NCBI GenBank assembly: GCA_902406135.1
Contig: CABPCX010000107.1
Location: 1-6,755 of the forward strand
Direction: 5' to 3'
Source of the DNA: an uncultured Eubacteriales bacterium
GTDB lineage: Bacteria > Bacillota > Clostridia > Lachnospirales > Anaerotignaceae
DNA: 6,755 nucleotides
Position 1 is the stretch's first letter. Each line of letters begins with the position of its first letter. The position numbers and the translations under genes were made by a program. The notes beneath the pieces are model-generated. The model saw only the letters and a program-made list of their open reading frames with translations, had not been told where the DNA came from and searched no databases. This document shows positions 1 to 5,890 of the stretch, one piece after another.

Positions 1-102
1 TTATTTTTCCAAAAACTTATCCCTATGTATTCTCAGCAGAAAGCCTGCATAGTAATAATATAAGGCAGAACTTTGTATATTATTATCGGGGTGACGGTTT
101 TG

Positions 103-390
103 ATGAGAAGGCGCGGCAAAAAAGAAAAGAAAAATTTAAAAAAAGAGCTTTCGGCCGCCTTTGAAATGCCGGAGGAAATCGTTTCTGACCTTCCCCTTAT
201 ATCTTTAAGGGGATTTGAAGAGGCGGTCGTTGAAAACTACAAAGGCATAATCGAATACAGTACCGAAAAAATAAGGGTCAATACGTCCGTAGGAGTATTG
301 AGACTGACAGGGAAAGATATGTTCATCAAATGTCTTGATGCGGACAACATTATAATTACCGGTAAAATAATGTCTGCCGAATTTTTATGA
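103..390 (+). CDS. yqfC: YqfC-family sporulation protein
   Basis: This small protein (95 aa from this start) belongs to the YqfC family; the B. subtilis member has nearly the same length and is also followed by yqfD. The molecular role is unknown; the family is associated with sporulation. Visible family features are a very basic N-terminus (MRRRGKKEKK), then LPLISLRGFEEAVVENYKGI (residues 30-49), IRVNTSVGVLRLTG (57-70) and a C-terminal IIITGKI (93-95 region begins just after). No transmembrane segment or signal peptide is visible. ATG at 103 is chosen because a GGGGTGA ribosome binding site lies at 88-94; the longer reading from TTG at 73 has no such site. TTG at 100 is a possible alternative. 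The stop is 18 nt before yqfD, so the two are very probably cotranscribed. Family assignment is confident; the role is inferred from family naming. Confidence 0.88.
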   Translation: MRRRGKKEKKNLKKELSAAFEMPEEIVSDLPLISLRGFEEAVVENYKGIIEYSTEKIRVNTSVGVLRLTGKDMFIKCLDADNIIITGKIMSAEFL

Positions 391-408
391 TATGGCGGTG
401 AGCGTAGT

Positions 409-1623
409 ATGTTTCTTGTGCTGTGGAATTATATAAGAGGATATGTTATCATATACGTTACCGGTTTTTCGGTGGAAAGATTTATAAATTTAGCTGCAAA
501 CAGAGGTATTTTTATATGGGATGTGGTACCTGAAAGGAACCGCGTTATTATGAAGGCATCCCTTAAAAACATCGAAAAGCTTAAGGAATGCGGAATAAAG
601 ACCGGATGCCGATTTGAGATAGATGGCGAATACGGTCTGCCCGTATTTTTGAAAAAATGTTCCAAAAGAAAGGCCTATGTGGGCGGAGTCCTTTCCTTTG
701 CGGTAGTTATGTACATAATGTCGTCCTTTATATGGACGGTGAAAGTAGTAGGCGCGGAAAGGATAAATTCCGAGGACATAATAGAAAGCTGTAAGGAAAA
801 CGGCCTTGCGCCGGGAAAACTCAAATACGGACTGGACCTCTACGAACTTGGGAAAAAACTTATGCTGGAATACAGCGATATATCATGGGTTGCCCTTGAC
901 CTTGAGGGTACGGGGGTTACGGTGAACATCGTTGAAACCATACCCGAGACCCAGTATGTGGAAAGGGAAAAACCCATGGACGTCATTGCTTCTTCCGACG
1001 GCATAATAGAAAGTATTGCCGTTTCGGCGGGAAGTGCCGTTGTAAAGGAAGGCGACGAAGTAAAAAAAGGCGACCTGCTTATAAGCAGTGCAGTGCCTCT
1101 CAGGGACGGCGAGCAAATAACCGGTGAAAAATATGTCAGTGCTTCAGGAGAAGTAAGGGCATTGAAGGAGTATGAACTTGAAGGAATTTCTCCTTTGATT
1201 TATAATGAAAAAGTATTTACAGGAAAGACTAAAACGGATTATAGTGTAAATATCGGTAAAAATAATATAAATATAGTAACTCCGTCAGATATTGAAGGAT
1301 ATGATGTGCTGTCGGACGACCGTATGGTTTTTAAAATAGGGGACTATACCCTTCCCTTTGGAATAAACAAAGTAGTATACGGCCAGTCGGAGAGCGTAAA
1401 AAAACAGAGAACCGAAGAAGAAGCCGAAGCTCTGGCAAGAAAACAGCTGGAGGATAAAGCCGAGGAACTTGTTATGGAAACGGGCGGAGAGCTCAGAGGG
1501 CTTTCGGCGGAGGTTTATAAGGACGGAAAAAGCGTGACCGTAAAGGGAAAGGCTTCCGTTGTTATAAGGATAGACGAACAAAAAGAAACAGATTATATAC
1601 AGCGCGAGGAGGTAACAGAATAG
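409..1623 (+). CDS. yqfD: YqfD-family sporulation membrane protein
   Basis: A 404-aa protein of the YqfD sporulation family, close to the usual length of about 400 aa. The layout is an N-terminal cytoplasmic part (1-87), one hydrophobic membrane segment (about 88-109, AYVGGVLSFAVVMYIMSSF), and a long extracytoplasmic part. The segment after the membrane (111-176, VKVVGAERINSEDII...VNIVET) resembles a POTRA/FtsQ-type fold. Residues about 191-228 (DGIIESIAVSAGSAV, GDEVKKGDLL) read like a lipoyl or barrel-sandwich hybrid domain as in membrane-fusion proteins. These domain readings are my inference from pattern. A charged helical stretch (331-355) precedes the C-terminus. The start has a GGCGGTGAG ribosome binding site at 394-402. 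The stop codon TAG directly abuts the phoH ATG. Biochemical function is unknown; a role in sporulation is known for the family. Confidence 0.92.
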   Translation: MFLVLWNYIRGYVIIYVTGFSVERFINLAANRGIFIWDVVPERNRVIMKASLKNIEKLKECGIKTGCRFEIDGEYGLPVFLKKCSKRKAYVGGVLSFAVVMYIMSSFIWTVKVVGAERINSEDIIESCKENGLAPGKLKYGLDLYELGKKLMLEYSDISWVALDLEGTGVTVNIVETIPETQYVEREKPMDVIASSDGIIESIAVSAGSAVVKEGDEVKKGDLLISSAVPLRDGEQITGEKYVSASGEVRALKEYELEGISPLIYNEKVFTGKTKTDYSVNIGKNNINIVTPSDIEGYDVLSDDRMVFKIGDYTLPFGINKVVYGQSESVKKQRTEEEAEALARKQLEDKAEELVMETGGELRGLSAEVYKDGKSVTVKGKASVVIRIDEQKETDYIQREEVTE

Positions 1624-2610
1624 ATGCCGCAGACAGAACGTATAGTTAAGGCCGATAACAATGCCATTTCAAATATTTTCGGACAGTTTGACGAGAATAT
1701 AACCAAAATCGAAAAGGAATTGTCGGTTAAAATCGTTAACAGAAGCGAAGGCATTAAAATCGTTGGCGAGGAGGAAAACTGCATTAAGGCTGAAGCTGTA
1801 GTTGAAGCTTTGGTGGAGGCAGCATCCAAGGGGGAGACCATATCTTCCCAAAACATAAACTATATGGTAAATTCAACCGGAAGTGAGTTAAAGGAGGTAG
1901 GAACCATATACGACGACTGTATATGTCTTACCATAAACGGACGACCGGTAAAGCCAAAAACATTAGGCCAGAAAAAGTATGTGGATATGATAAGAAACAA
2001 TACCATAACTTTCGGAATAGGCCCTGCGGGTACCGGAAAGACATACCTTGCCATGGCTATGGCAATAACCGCCTTTAAAAATAATGAAGTAAACAGAATA
2101 ATAATGACGCGACCTGCCATTGAAGCGGGAGAAAAGCTGGGCTTTCTTCCCGGAGACCTTCAGCAGAAGGTAGACCCCTATCTCAGACCGCTTTACGATG
2201 CGCTTTTTGAGATAATGGGTGCGGACGCCTATGCAAGAAATATGGAAAGAGGACTGCTTGAGGTAGCTCCCCTTGCCTATATGAGAGGCCGTACTCTGGA
2301 CAATGCGTTCATCGTGCTTGATGAGGCGCAGAATACAACGCCCGAGCAGATGAAAATGTTTCTGACCAGAATAGGATACGGCTCAAAGGCAGTAGTTACG
2401 GGAGACCTTACGCAGATAGACCTGGGAGACGGAAAACGCTCGGGACTTACCGATGCGGTGCAGATACTGAAAGATGTGGATGATTTGGGCATAATAACCC
2501 TTACGAATAAAGACGTTGTGCGCCATCCTCTTGTGCAGAAGATAATAACAGCCTATGAAAAGGCTGAGAGCAAAAAACAGGAGAAAATGTCAGGAAGGAA
2601 GAACAGGTGA
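1624..2610 (+). CDS. phoH: PhoH-like ATPase
   Basis: A 328-aa cytoplasmic P-loop NTPase of the PhoH family (B. subtilis YqfE/PhoH type, about 320 aa). The N-terminal 1-105 is the small KH-like or RNA-binding-like region typical of chromosomal PhoH. The ATPase domain follows: Walker A GPAGTGKT at 133-140, the family block MTRPAIEAGEKLGFLPGD at 161-178, Walker B FIVLDEAQN at 229-237, the sensor-like VVTGDLTQID at 257-266 and VVRHPLVQKII at 298-308. The fold is related to the helicase core of superfamily 1, and links to RNA metabolism are reported for the family, but the exact substrate is not settled. The tail (314-328) is highly charged. An excellent GAGGAGGT site lies at 1606-1613 inside the end of yqfD, and the start codon touches the yqfD stop, so translational coupling is likely. 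pgpH, often the next gene, is absent. Confidence 0.96.
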   Translation: MPQTERIVKADNNAISNIFGQFDENITKIEKELSVKIVNRSEGIKIVGEEENCIKAEAVVEALVEAASKGETISSQNINYMVNSTGSELKEVGTIYDDCICLTINGRPVKPKTLGQKKYVDMIRNNTITFGIGPAGTGKTYLAMAMAITAFKNNEVNRIIMTRPAIEAGEKLGFLPGDLQQKVDPYLRPLYDALFEIMGADAYARNMERGLLEVAPLAYMRGRTLDNAFIVLDEAQNTTPEQMKMFLTRIGYGSKAVVTGDLTQIDLGDGKRSGLTDAVQILKDVDDLGIITLTNKDVVRHPLVQKIITAYEKAESKKQEKMSGRKNR

Positions 2611-2614
2611 TAAA

Positions 2615-3085
2615 ATGACGCTTTTGATAGATAACAGAACAGAATGTGAAATAAGCGAAGAACTTACAAAGGTATTGGAAAAGGTATGTCTTGAAAGCCT
2701 GCAGTATGAAGAATTTGAGGAAGACTGTGAGATAAGCCTGTCCTTTGTGACAAATGAGGAGATACATGAAATAAACAGACAGTTCAGAAATGTGGACAGA
2801 CCCACCGATGTACTTTCTTTCCCTCAGCTTACATTTGAGGAGGGCGAAGAAGCGGACGTGAACGAAAACGGCGAGATAGTTCTCGGAGATATAATAATAT
2901 CCGTAGAAAAGGCAAAAGAACAGGCAGAAGAATACGGCCACAGCCTTAAAAGAGAGCTGGCGTTTTTAACGGTCCACAGTATGCTCCATCTTATGGGATA
3001 TGACCATATGGAAAAGGACGAAGAAGAGGATATGTTCCGCAGACAGAAGGAGATACTTGAAAGGGCGGGAGTACCCAGAGAATAA
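2615..3085 (+). CDS. ybeY: Endoribonuclease YbeY (rRNA maturation factor)
   Basis: A 156-aa YbeY/UPF0054 metalloprotein, at family length. YbeY is a single-strand-specific endoribonuclease that takes part in 16S rRNA 3'-end maturation and ribosome quality control. The metal site HxxxHxxxxxH is intact as HSMLHLMGYDH at 121-131 (H121, H125, H131). The upstream family block QFRNVDRPTDVLSFP (56-70) carries the conserved arginine (R58). GEIVLGDIIIS (86-96) is also typical. An in-frame ATG at 2555 would add 20 residues, but these overlap the phoH C-terminus and are basic and unlike the family. ATG 2615 is preferred because MTLLIDNRTE is a normal YbeY N-terminus and AGGTGA lies at 2605-2610. That ribosome binding site contains the phoH stop codon, so the two are probably coupled. 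Co-location with era fits their shared work on the small subunit. Confidence 0.97.
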   Translation: MTLLIDNRTECEISEELTKVLEKVCLESLQYEEFEEDCEISLSFVTNEEIHEINRQFRNVDRPTDVLSFPQLTFEEGEEADVNENGEIVLGDIIISVEKAKEQAEEYGHSLKRELAFLTVHSMLHLMGYDHMEKDEEEDMFRRQKEILERAGVPRE

Positions 3086-3097
3086 GGCGGTGTTTTT

Positions 3098-3676
3098 ATG
3101 AAAAGCTGGGAAATCCTTGAGGGCGCCTGCCACAGCTGTAAAAAATGCAGACTTTGGGAAACCAGGACCAATGTGGTCATAGGTACCGGAAATAAAGATG
3201 CCGATATAATGTTCATAGGCGAGGGTCCGGGACAGCAGGAGGATTTGCAGGGCATACCCTTTGTAGGCCCTGCGGGACAATTGCTGGATAAAATACTGGC
3301 GGTGGTAAACCTTGACCGCTCGCAGGTATACATAGCCAATATCGTCAAATGCAGACCGCCTGGAAACCGAGACCCCCATGAAGACGAGCAGCAGGCCTGT
3401 ATGAATTATCTTAGGTATCAGCTGATGCTGGTTAAACCCAAAATAATAGTATGTCTCGGAAGAATAGCTGCTGCCGCCATAATAGACAAAGACTTTAAGA
3501 TAACAAAGGAGCACGGAAGCTGGTACGAGAGGAAGGGCTTTTGGATTACTGCCACATACCACCCTTCGGCGCTTCTGAGGGACGAGACTAAAAAGCGACC
3601 GGCATGGGAAGACTTTAAGGCCATAAGAGCCAAGCTTGACGAAGTTAGAAAAGACGGAAAAACAACGGAAGAATAA
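3098..3676 (+). CDS. Family-4 (Fe-S) uracil-DNA glycosylase
   Basis: A 192-aa type-4 uracil-DNA glycosylase, which removes uracil from DNA by cleaving the N-glycosidic bond at the start of base excision repair. The 4Fe-4S ligands are visible as C14, C17, C85 and C101 (CKKCRLW near the N-terminus, then VKCRPPGNRDP and the cysteine 16 residues later). The active-site block GEGPGQQEDLQGIPFVGPAG (41-60) includes the uracil-stacking F55, and the second block is TYHPSALLR (153-161) with H155. An extra cysteine, C11, makes the N-terminal motif CxxCxxC. The ribosome binding site AAGGCGGTG (3084-3092) overlaps the ybeY stop, so it belongs to the same operon. In B. subtilis this slot holds dgkA and cdd instead. 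The basic and acidic tail (184-192) looks disordered. The family call is firm; the biological reason for this location is unknown. Confidence 0.95.
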   Translation: MKSWEILEGACHSCKKCRLWETRTNVVIGTGNKDADIMFIGEGPGQQEDLQGIPFVGPAGQLLDKILAVVNLDRSQVYIANIVKCRPPGNRDPHEDEQQACMNYLRYQLMLVKPKIIVCLGRIAAAAIIDKDFKITKEHGSWYERKGFWITATYHPSALLRDETKKRPAWEDFKAIRAKLDEVRKDGKTTEE

Positions 3677-3699
3677 AAGAAATAAGAGAGGTATTTGAT

Positions 3700-4605
3700 T
3701 TGGCTGAAAAATTTTACAGTGGATTTGTATCCCTTGTGGGAAGACCCAATGTGGGAAAATCAACACTTATGAACAGGCTTATAGGCGAAAAGATAGCCAT
3801 TATATCCAATAAGCCCCAGACTACAAGAAACAGAGTACAGAGTATCCTGACAAAGGATAACTATCAGATAGTGTTTATAGATACTCCGGGAATACACAGA
3901 CCCAGACATAAACTGGGCGAATATATGGTCAAAAGCGCCGAGACTACCCTTAACGAGGTAGACGCTGTGCTTATGCTTATCGAGCCCGCTGACAGGGTGC
4001 TTGAGGCGGACAGGCTTATAATCGAAAAATTTGCCAGAGTAAAATCTCCCGTAATACTTGTCATCAATAAGGTGGACACTACCGATAAGGAGAGAATATT
4101 CAAGGTAATCGACAATTACAGAAAACTTTATGATTTTGCGGAAATCGTTCCCATAAGCGCCCTTGAGGGTACAAATACGGACGAGCTTCTTGAAGTTATA
4201 AGGAAATATCTTCCCGAAGGACCCCAGTATTTCCCTTCGGATATGATAACCGACCAGCCTGAAAGACAGATTGCTTCTGAAATAATAAGGGAAAAGGCAT
4301 TAAGACTTCTTCAGGAGGAGATTCCCCACGGCATAGCTGTGGAAATAACCGAAATGAAAAAAAGAAGCGAAGGAAATCTTGTGGATGTAAGAGCCACCAT
4401 ATACTGTGAAAAGGATTCCCATAAGGGAATAATAATCGGAAAGCACGGAGATATGCTCAAAAAAATCGGCTCAAATGCCAGAGGAGACATCGAAAGACTT
4501 CTTGGTTCTCCCATATATCTTGAGCTTTGGGTAAAGGTTAAAAAGGACTGGAGAGACAGCGATTTCCTGCTTAAAAACTTCGGATACGATTCAAGAAATA
4601 TTTAA
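3700..4605 (+). CDS. era: GTPase Era, 30S ribosomal subunit assembly
   Basis: A 301-aa Era GTPase, full length. Era binds the 3' end of 16S rRNA through its KH domain and checks small-subunit maturation. G motifs are all intact: G1 GRPNVGKS (14-21), G2 around QTTRNRVQ (40-47), G3 DTPG (61-64), G4 NKVD (123-126) and G5 SAL (153-155). The family linker YFPSDMITDQPERQ (177-190) leads into the KH domain (about 200-285), whose GxxG loop is GKHG at 247-250. The start is TTG at 3700: it is preceded by AAGAGAGGT (3684-3692) at good spacing, and the encoded AEKFYSGFVSLVGRPNVGKS is a standard Era N-terminus; no ATG lies nearby in frame. The gap from the glycosylase gene is 23 nt. Neighbouring ybeY acts in the same maturation step. 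Confidence 0.98.
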   Translation: MAEKFYSGFVSLVGRPNVGKSTLMNRLIGEKIAIISNKPQTTRNRVQSILTKDNYQIVFIDTPGIHRPRHKLGEYMVKSAETTLNEVDAVLMLIEPADRVLEADRLIIEKFARVKSPVILVINKVDTTDKERIFKVIDNYRKLYDFAEIVPISALEGTNTDELLEVIRKYLPEGPQYFPSDMITDQPERQIASEIIREKALRLLQEEIPHGIAVEITEMKKRSEGNLVDVRATIYCEKDSHKGIIIGKHGDMLKKIGSNARGDIERLLGSPIYLELWVKVKKDWRDSDFLLKNFGYDSRNI

Positions 4606-4681
4606 ATAAATTTAAAAGCAGGAATTGACAGCATATCATTTTCTTTTTGAGGTAGCATAATATCGAAGGGAAAGTGATGGT

Positions 4682-4828
4682 ATGGACAGTTTATGGACAG
4701 AGTTTGTAAAAAGCGGAGCGGTGAGTGACTATCTCAGATACAGAGCTCACTGCGGCATAGATAATGAAGACGGCATAGGCATAAATTGCGGACAGACGGC
4801 ACAGAAGGGGAAAAAGGGACAGGCCTGA
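4682..4828 (+). CDS. yqzL: YqzL-like small protein
   Basis: A 48-codon reading frame between era and recO, the position of yqzL in B. subtilis (47 aa). The N-terminal half MDSLWTEFVKSGAVSDYLRY (1-20) shows the family pattern: an early tryptophan, a phenylalanine and glycine, then YLxY. The second half is less family-like, with two cysteines (C24, C36), glycine-rich stretches and a basic end (QKGKKGQA). The function of the family is unknown. A weak AAGGG site lies at 4666-4670, 11 nt before the ATG. The other start-like triplets just upstream (GTG 4674, ATG 4677) are in another frame. The start codon may lie in a hairpin with 4632-4643. The assignment rests on position, length and the N-terminal pattern. 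Confidence 0.72.
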   Translation: MDSLWTEFVKSGAVSDYLRYRAHCGIDNEDGIGINCGQTAQKGKKGQA

Positions 4829-4885
4829 TAAACTAAGGCTTGGCTAACTACCCGCAGAAGATTTGGTACAAAGGGGAAGTGCTGA

Positions 4886-5617
4886 ATGGTCTCTAAGGTA
4901 AACGGAATCGTAATAAAAGAATCCGATATGGGCGAAAGCGGAAAAAGAATAGTCGTACTTACAAAGGAGCATGGAAAGATGCTCCTTTCTGTGCGTGGGG
5001 CTAAAAATACCAAAAAGGGAATGCAGGCGGTACAGCTTTTTTCCTGCTGTGAGTTTACGCTCTTTGAAGGAAAGGGATTTTATTCCGTCACCCAGGCAGA
5101 TGTCATAGAGAGTTTTTATGACATAAGAAACGATTTTGAAAGGCTGGCCTATGGGGCTTATATACTGGAAATAACGGAAAGGGCTTCCTTTGAGGAGCTT
5201 GAGAATAACAGGGCCTTTGATTTGCTTCTAAGAACTCTTTTTATGCTGTCGTCGGGTAAAAGGAGGCCAAGGCTTGTGGCCGCCGTTTATGTTTTAAGAC
5301 TGCTGAGGGAATACGGATTTATGGGTGACTGCTCGGTATGCTCCGAGTGCGGAAAAGAGATGGAGGAAGCCTTTTACGGTTTTACGGCAGATGGTCTGTA
5401 CTGTAGAGAATGTTATAATGGTGGGGGCAGAAAGCTTGATAAAGGCGCCCTTAAGGCCCTTCTACATATAACGGAAAGCCCGGTAAATACACTCTTTGCC
5501 TTTGATGTATCCGATACGGTCCTTGAGGAGCTTTGGGATTTTTCTTCGGTATACAGGAGAGAATATCTGGGGGAAAACTATAAAACTCTGGATTATATAA
5601 ATAATATGGGATTTTGA
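4886..5617 (+). CDS. recO: DNA repair protein RecO
   Basis: A 243-aa RecO, usual length for Bacillota. RecO acts with RecR and RecF to load RecA on SSB-coated single-stranded DNA and to anneal complementary strands. The N-terminal OB-fold (about 1-80) starts with VNGIVIKESDMGESGKRI and contains LLSVRGAKNTKKG (33-45). A helical region follows, with a zinc-binding insert: C152 and C155 (SVCSECGKE) with C173 and C176 (GLYCREC). An additional C149 makes the first half CxxCxxC. The ribosome binding site AAAGGGG is at 4870-4875, 10 nt from the ATG. It sits 57 nt after the small YqzL-like gene and is probably still in the era transcription unit. No terminator is visible after it; a new promoter begins 3 nt past its stop. 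Confidence 0.95.
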   Translation: MVSKVNGIVIKESDMGESGKRIVVLTKEHGKMLLSVRGAKNTKKGMQAVQLFSCCEFTLFEGKGFYSVTQADVIESFYDIRNDFERLAYGAYILEITERASFEELENNRAFDLLLRTLFMLSSGKRRPRLVAAVYVLRLLREYGFMGDCSVCSECGKEMEEAFYGFTADGLYCRECYNGGGRKLDKGALKALLHITESPVNTLFAFDVSDTVLEELWDFSSVYRREYLGENYKTLDYINNMGF

Positions 5618-5619
5618 TA

Positions 5620-5648
5620 TTGACAATCAGCGCTTTATTTGTTAGATT
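5620..5648 (+). promoter_or_regulatory. Sigma-A type promoter with extended -10 for the glyQS T-box
   Basis: A perfect -35 TTGACA (5620-5625) is followed after exactly 17 nt by TAGATT (5643-5648, four of six consensus bases). TG at 5640-5641, one base before the -10, makes it an extended -10. The expected transcript start is near 5655, just ahead of the T-box stem I. It lies immediately after the recO stop codon. Position, spacing and the downstream leader agree well. Confidence 0.82.
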
Positions 5649-5668
5649 AAGGATTATAAATTAAATAA

Positions 5669-5856
5669 GCCGTTATGATAAAGAAAAAGTAGCAAAAGAA
5701 ATCATTTTCAGAGAGGCGGTGGTAGCTGCGAACCGTCATTGAACTTTAGCGAAAGGAGCTTTTGAACGGCATTTCACAAAGTGGGCTTTTAGCCAACAAG
5801 GGTGGAACCGCGGAGAATACAGACCTTCGTCCCTTATAGGGATAAAGGTCTTTTTT
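5669..5856 (+). promoter_or_regulatory. Glycine T-box leader (tRNA-sensing riboswitch)
   Basis: This leader senses uncharged tRNA-Gly and allows transcription of glyQS when charging is low. Visible parts: the S-turn AGTA (5688-5691); helix CAAAAG 5693-5698 with CTTTTG 5759-5764; the AGAGA distal bulge region (5710-5714) below an apical helix GGCGGT 5715-5720 with ACCGTC 5732-5737; the specifier in GAACGGCA with GGC (Gly) at 5768-5770; a small hairpin GGCT/AGCC (5784-5794) as stem III; and the T-box core AGGGTGGAACCGCG (5799-5812). The antiterminator pairs AAGGG 5798-5802 with CCCTT 5831-5835 and GCG 5810-5812 with CGT 5828-5830, leaving bulge UGGAACC. The UGGA of the bulge matches a UCCA tRNA end, that is U73, as known for bacterial tRNA-Gly. 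There is little room for stem II, as in known glycine T-boxes. The lower stem I pairing is not clear to me. Confidence 0.95.
5821..5856 (+). terminator. T-box intrinsic terminator upstream of glyQS
   Basis: Outer stem AGACCTT (5821-5827) pairs with AAGGTCT (5845-5851), and inner stem TCCCT (5830-5834) pairs with AGGGA (5838-5842) around loop TAT. A T-run follows (5851-5856, and again after one A). The 5' arm shares CGTCCCTT with the antiterminator, so the two folds exclude each other. Confidence 0.95.
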
Positions 5857-5890
5857 ATTTTTAACGGCATAAAAAACGGAGGAATAAAAA

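Noticed and set aside
27..61. Weak promoter-like elements before yqfC (GTATTCT with CATAGTAA, sigma-E-like; or TTCTCA with TAATAA)
   Set aside because: B. subtilis yqfC-yqfD are sporulation genes, so a sigma-E site would make sense, but the matches are poor and the region is AT-rich; not supportable.
1..72. A partial gene at the left edge
   Set aside because: No convincing coding frame or family motif is visible in this short stretch.
2555..2614. Upstream in-frame ATG adding 20 residues to YbeY
   Set aside because: The extension overlaps the phoH end, lacks a family-like sequence, and ATG 2615 has its own ribosome binding site.
2966..3766. Long open frame on the minus strand (266 codons)
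   Set aside because: It lies opposite ybeY, the glycosylase gene and the start of era, all with intact motifs; its protein is a low-information shadow with no recognisable domain.
4625..4663. Perfect TTGACA (4625-4630) after era as a promoter for the YqzL-like gene and recO
   Set aside because: No acceptable -10 lies at 16-19 nt; CATAAT and TAATAT (4656-4663) are too far downstream.
5755..5757. GGA as an alternative glycine specifier in the T-box
   Set aside because: It lies on the far side of the CAAAAG/CTTTTG helix, whereas GGC sits in the GAACNNNA context expected of the specifier loop.
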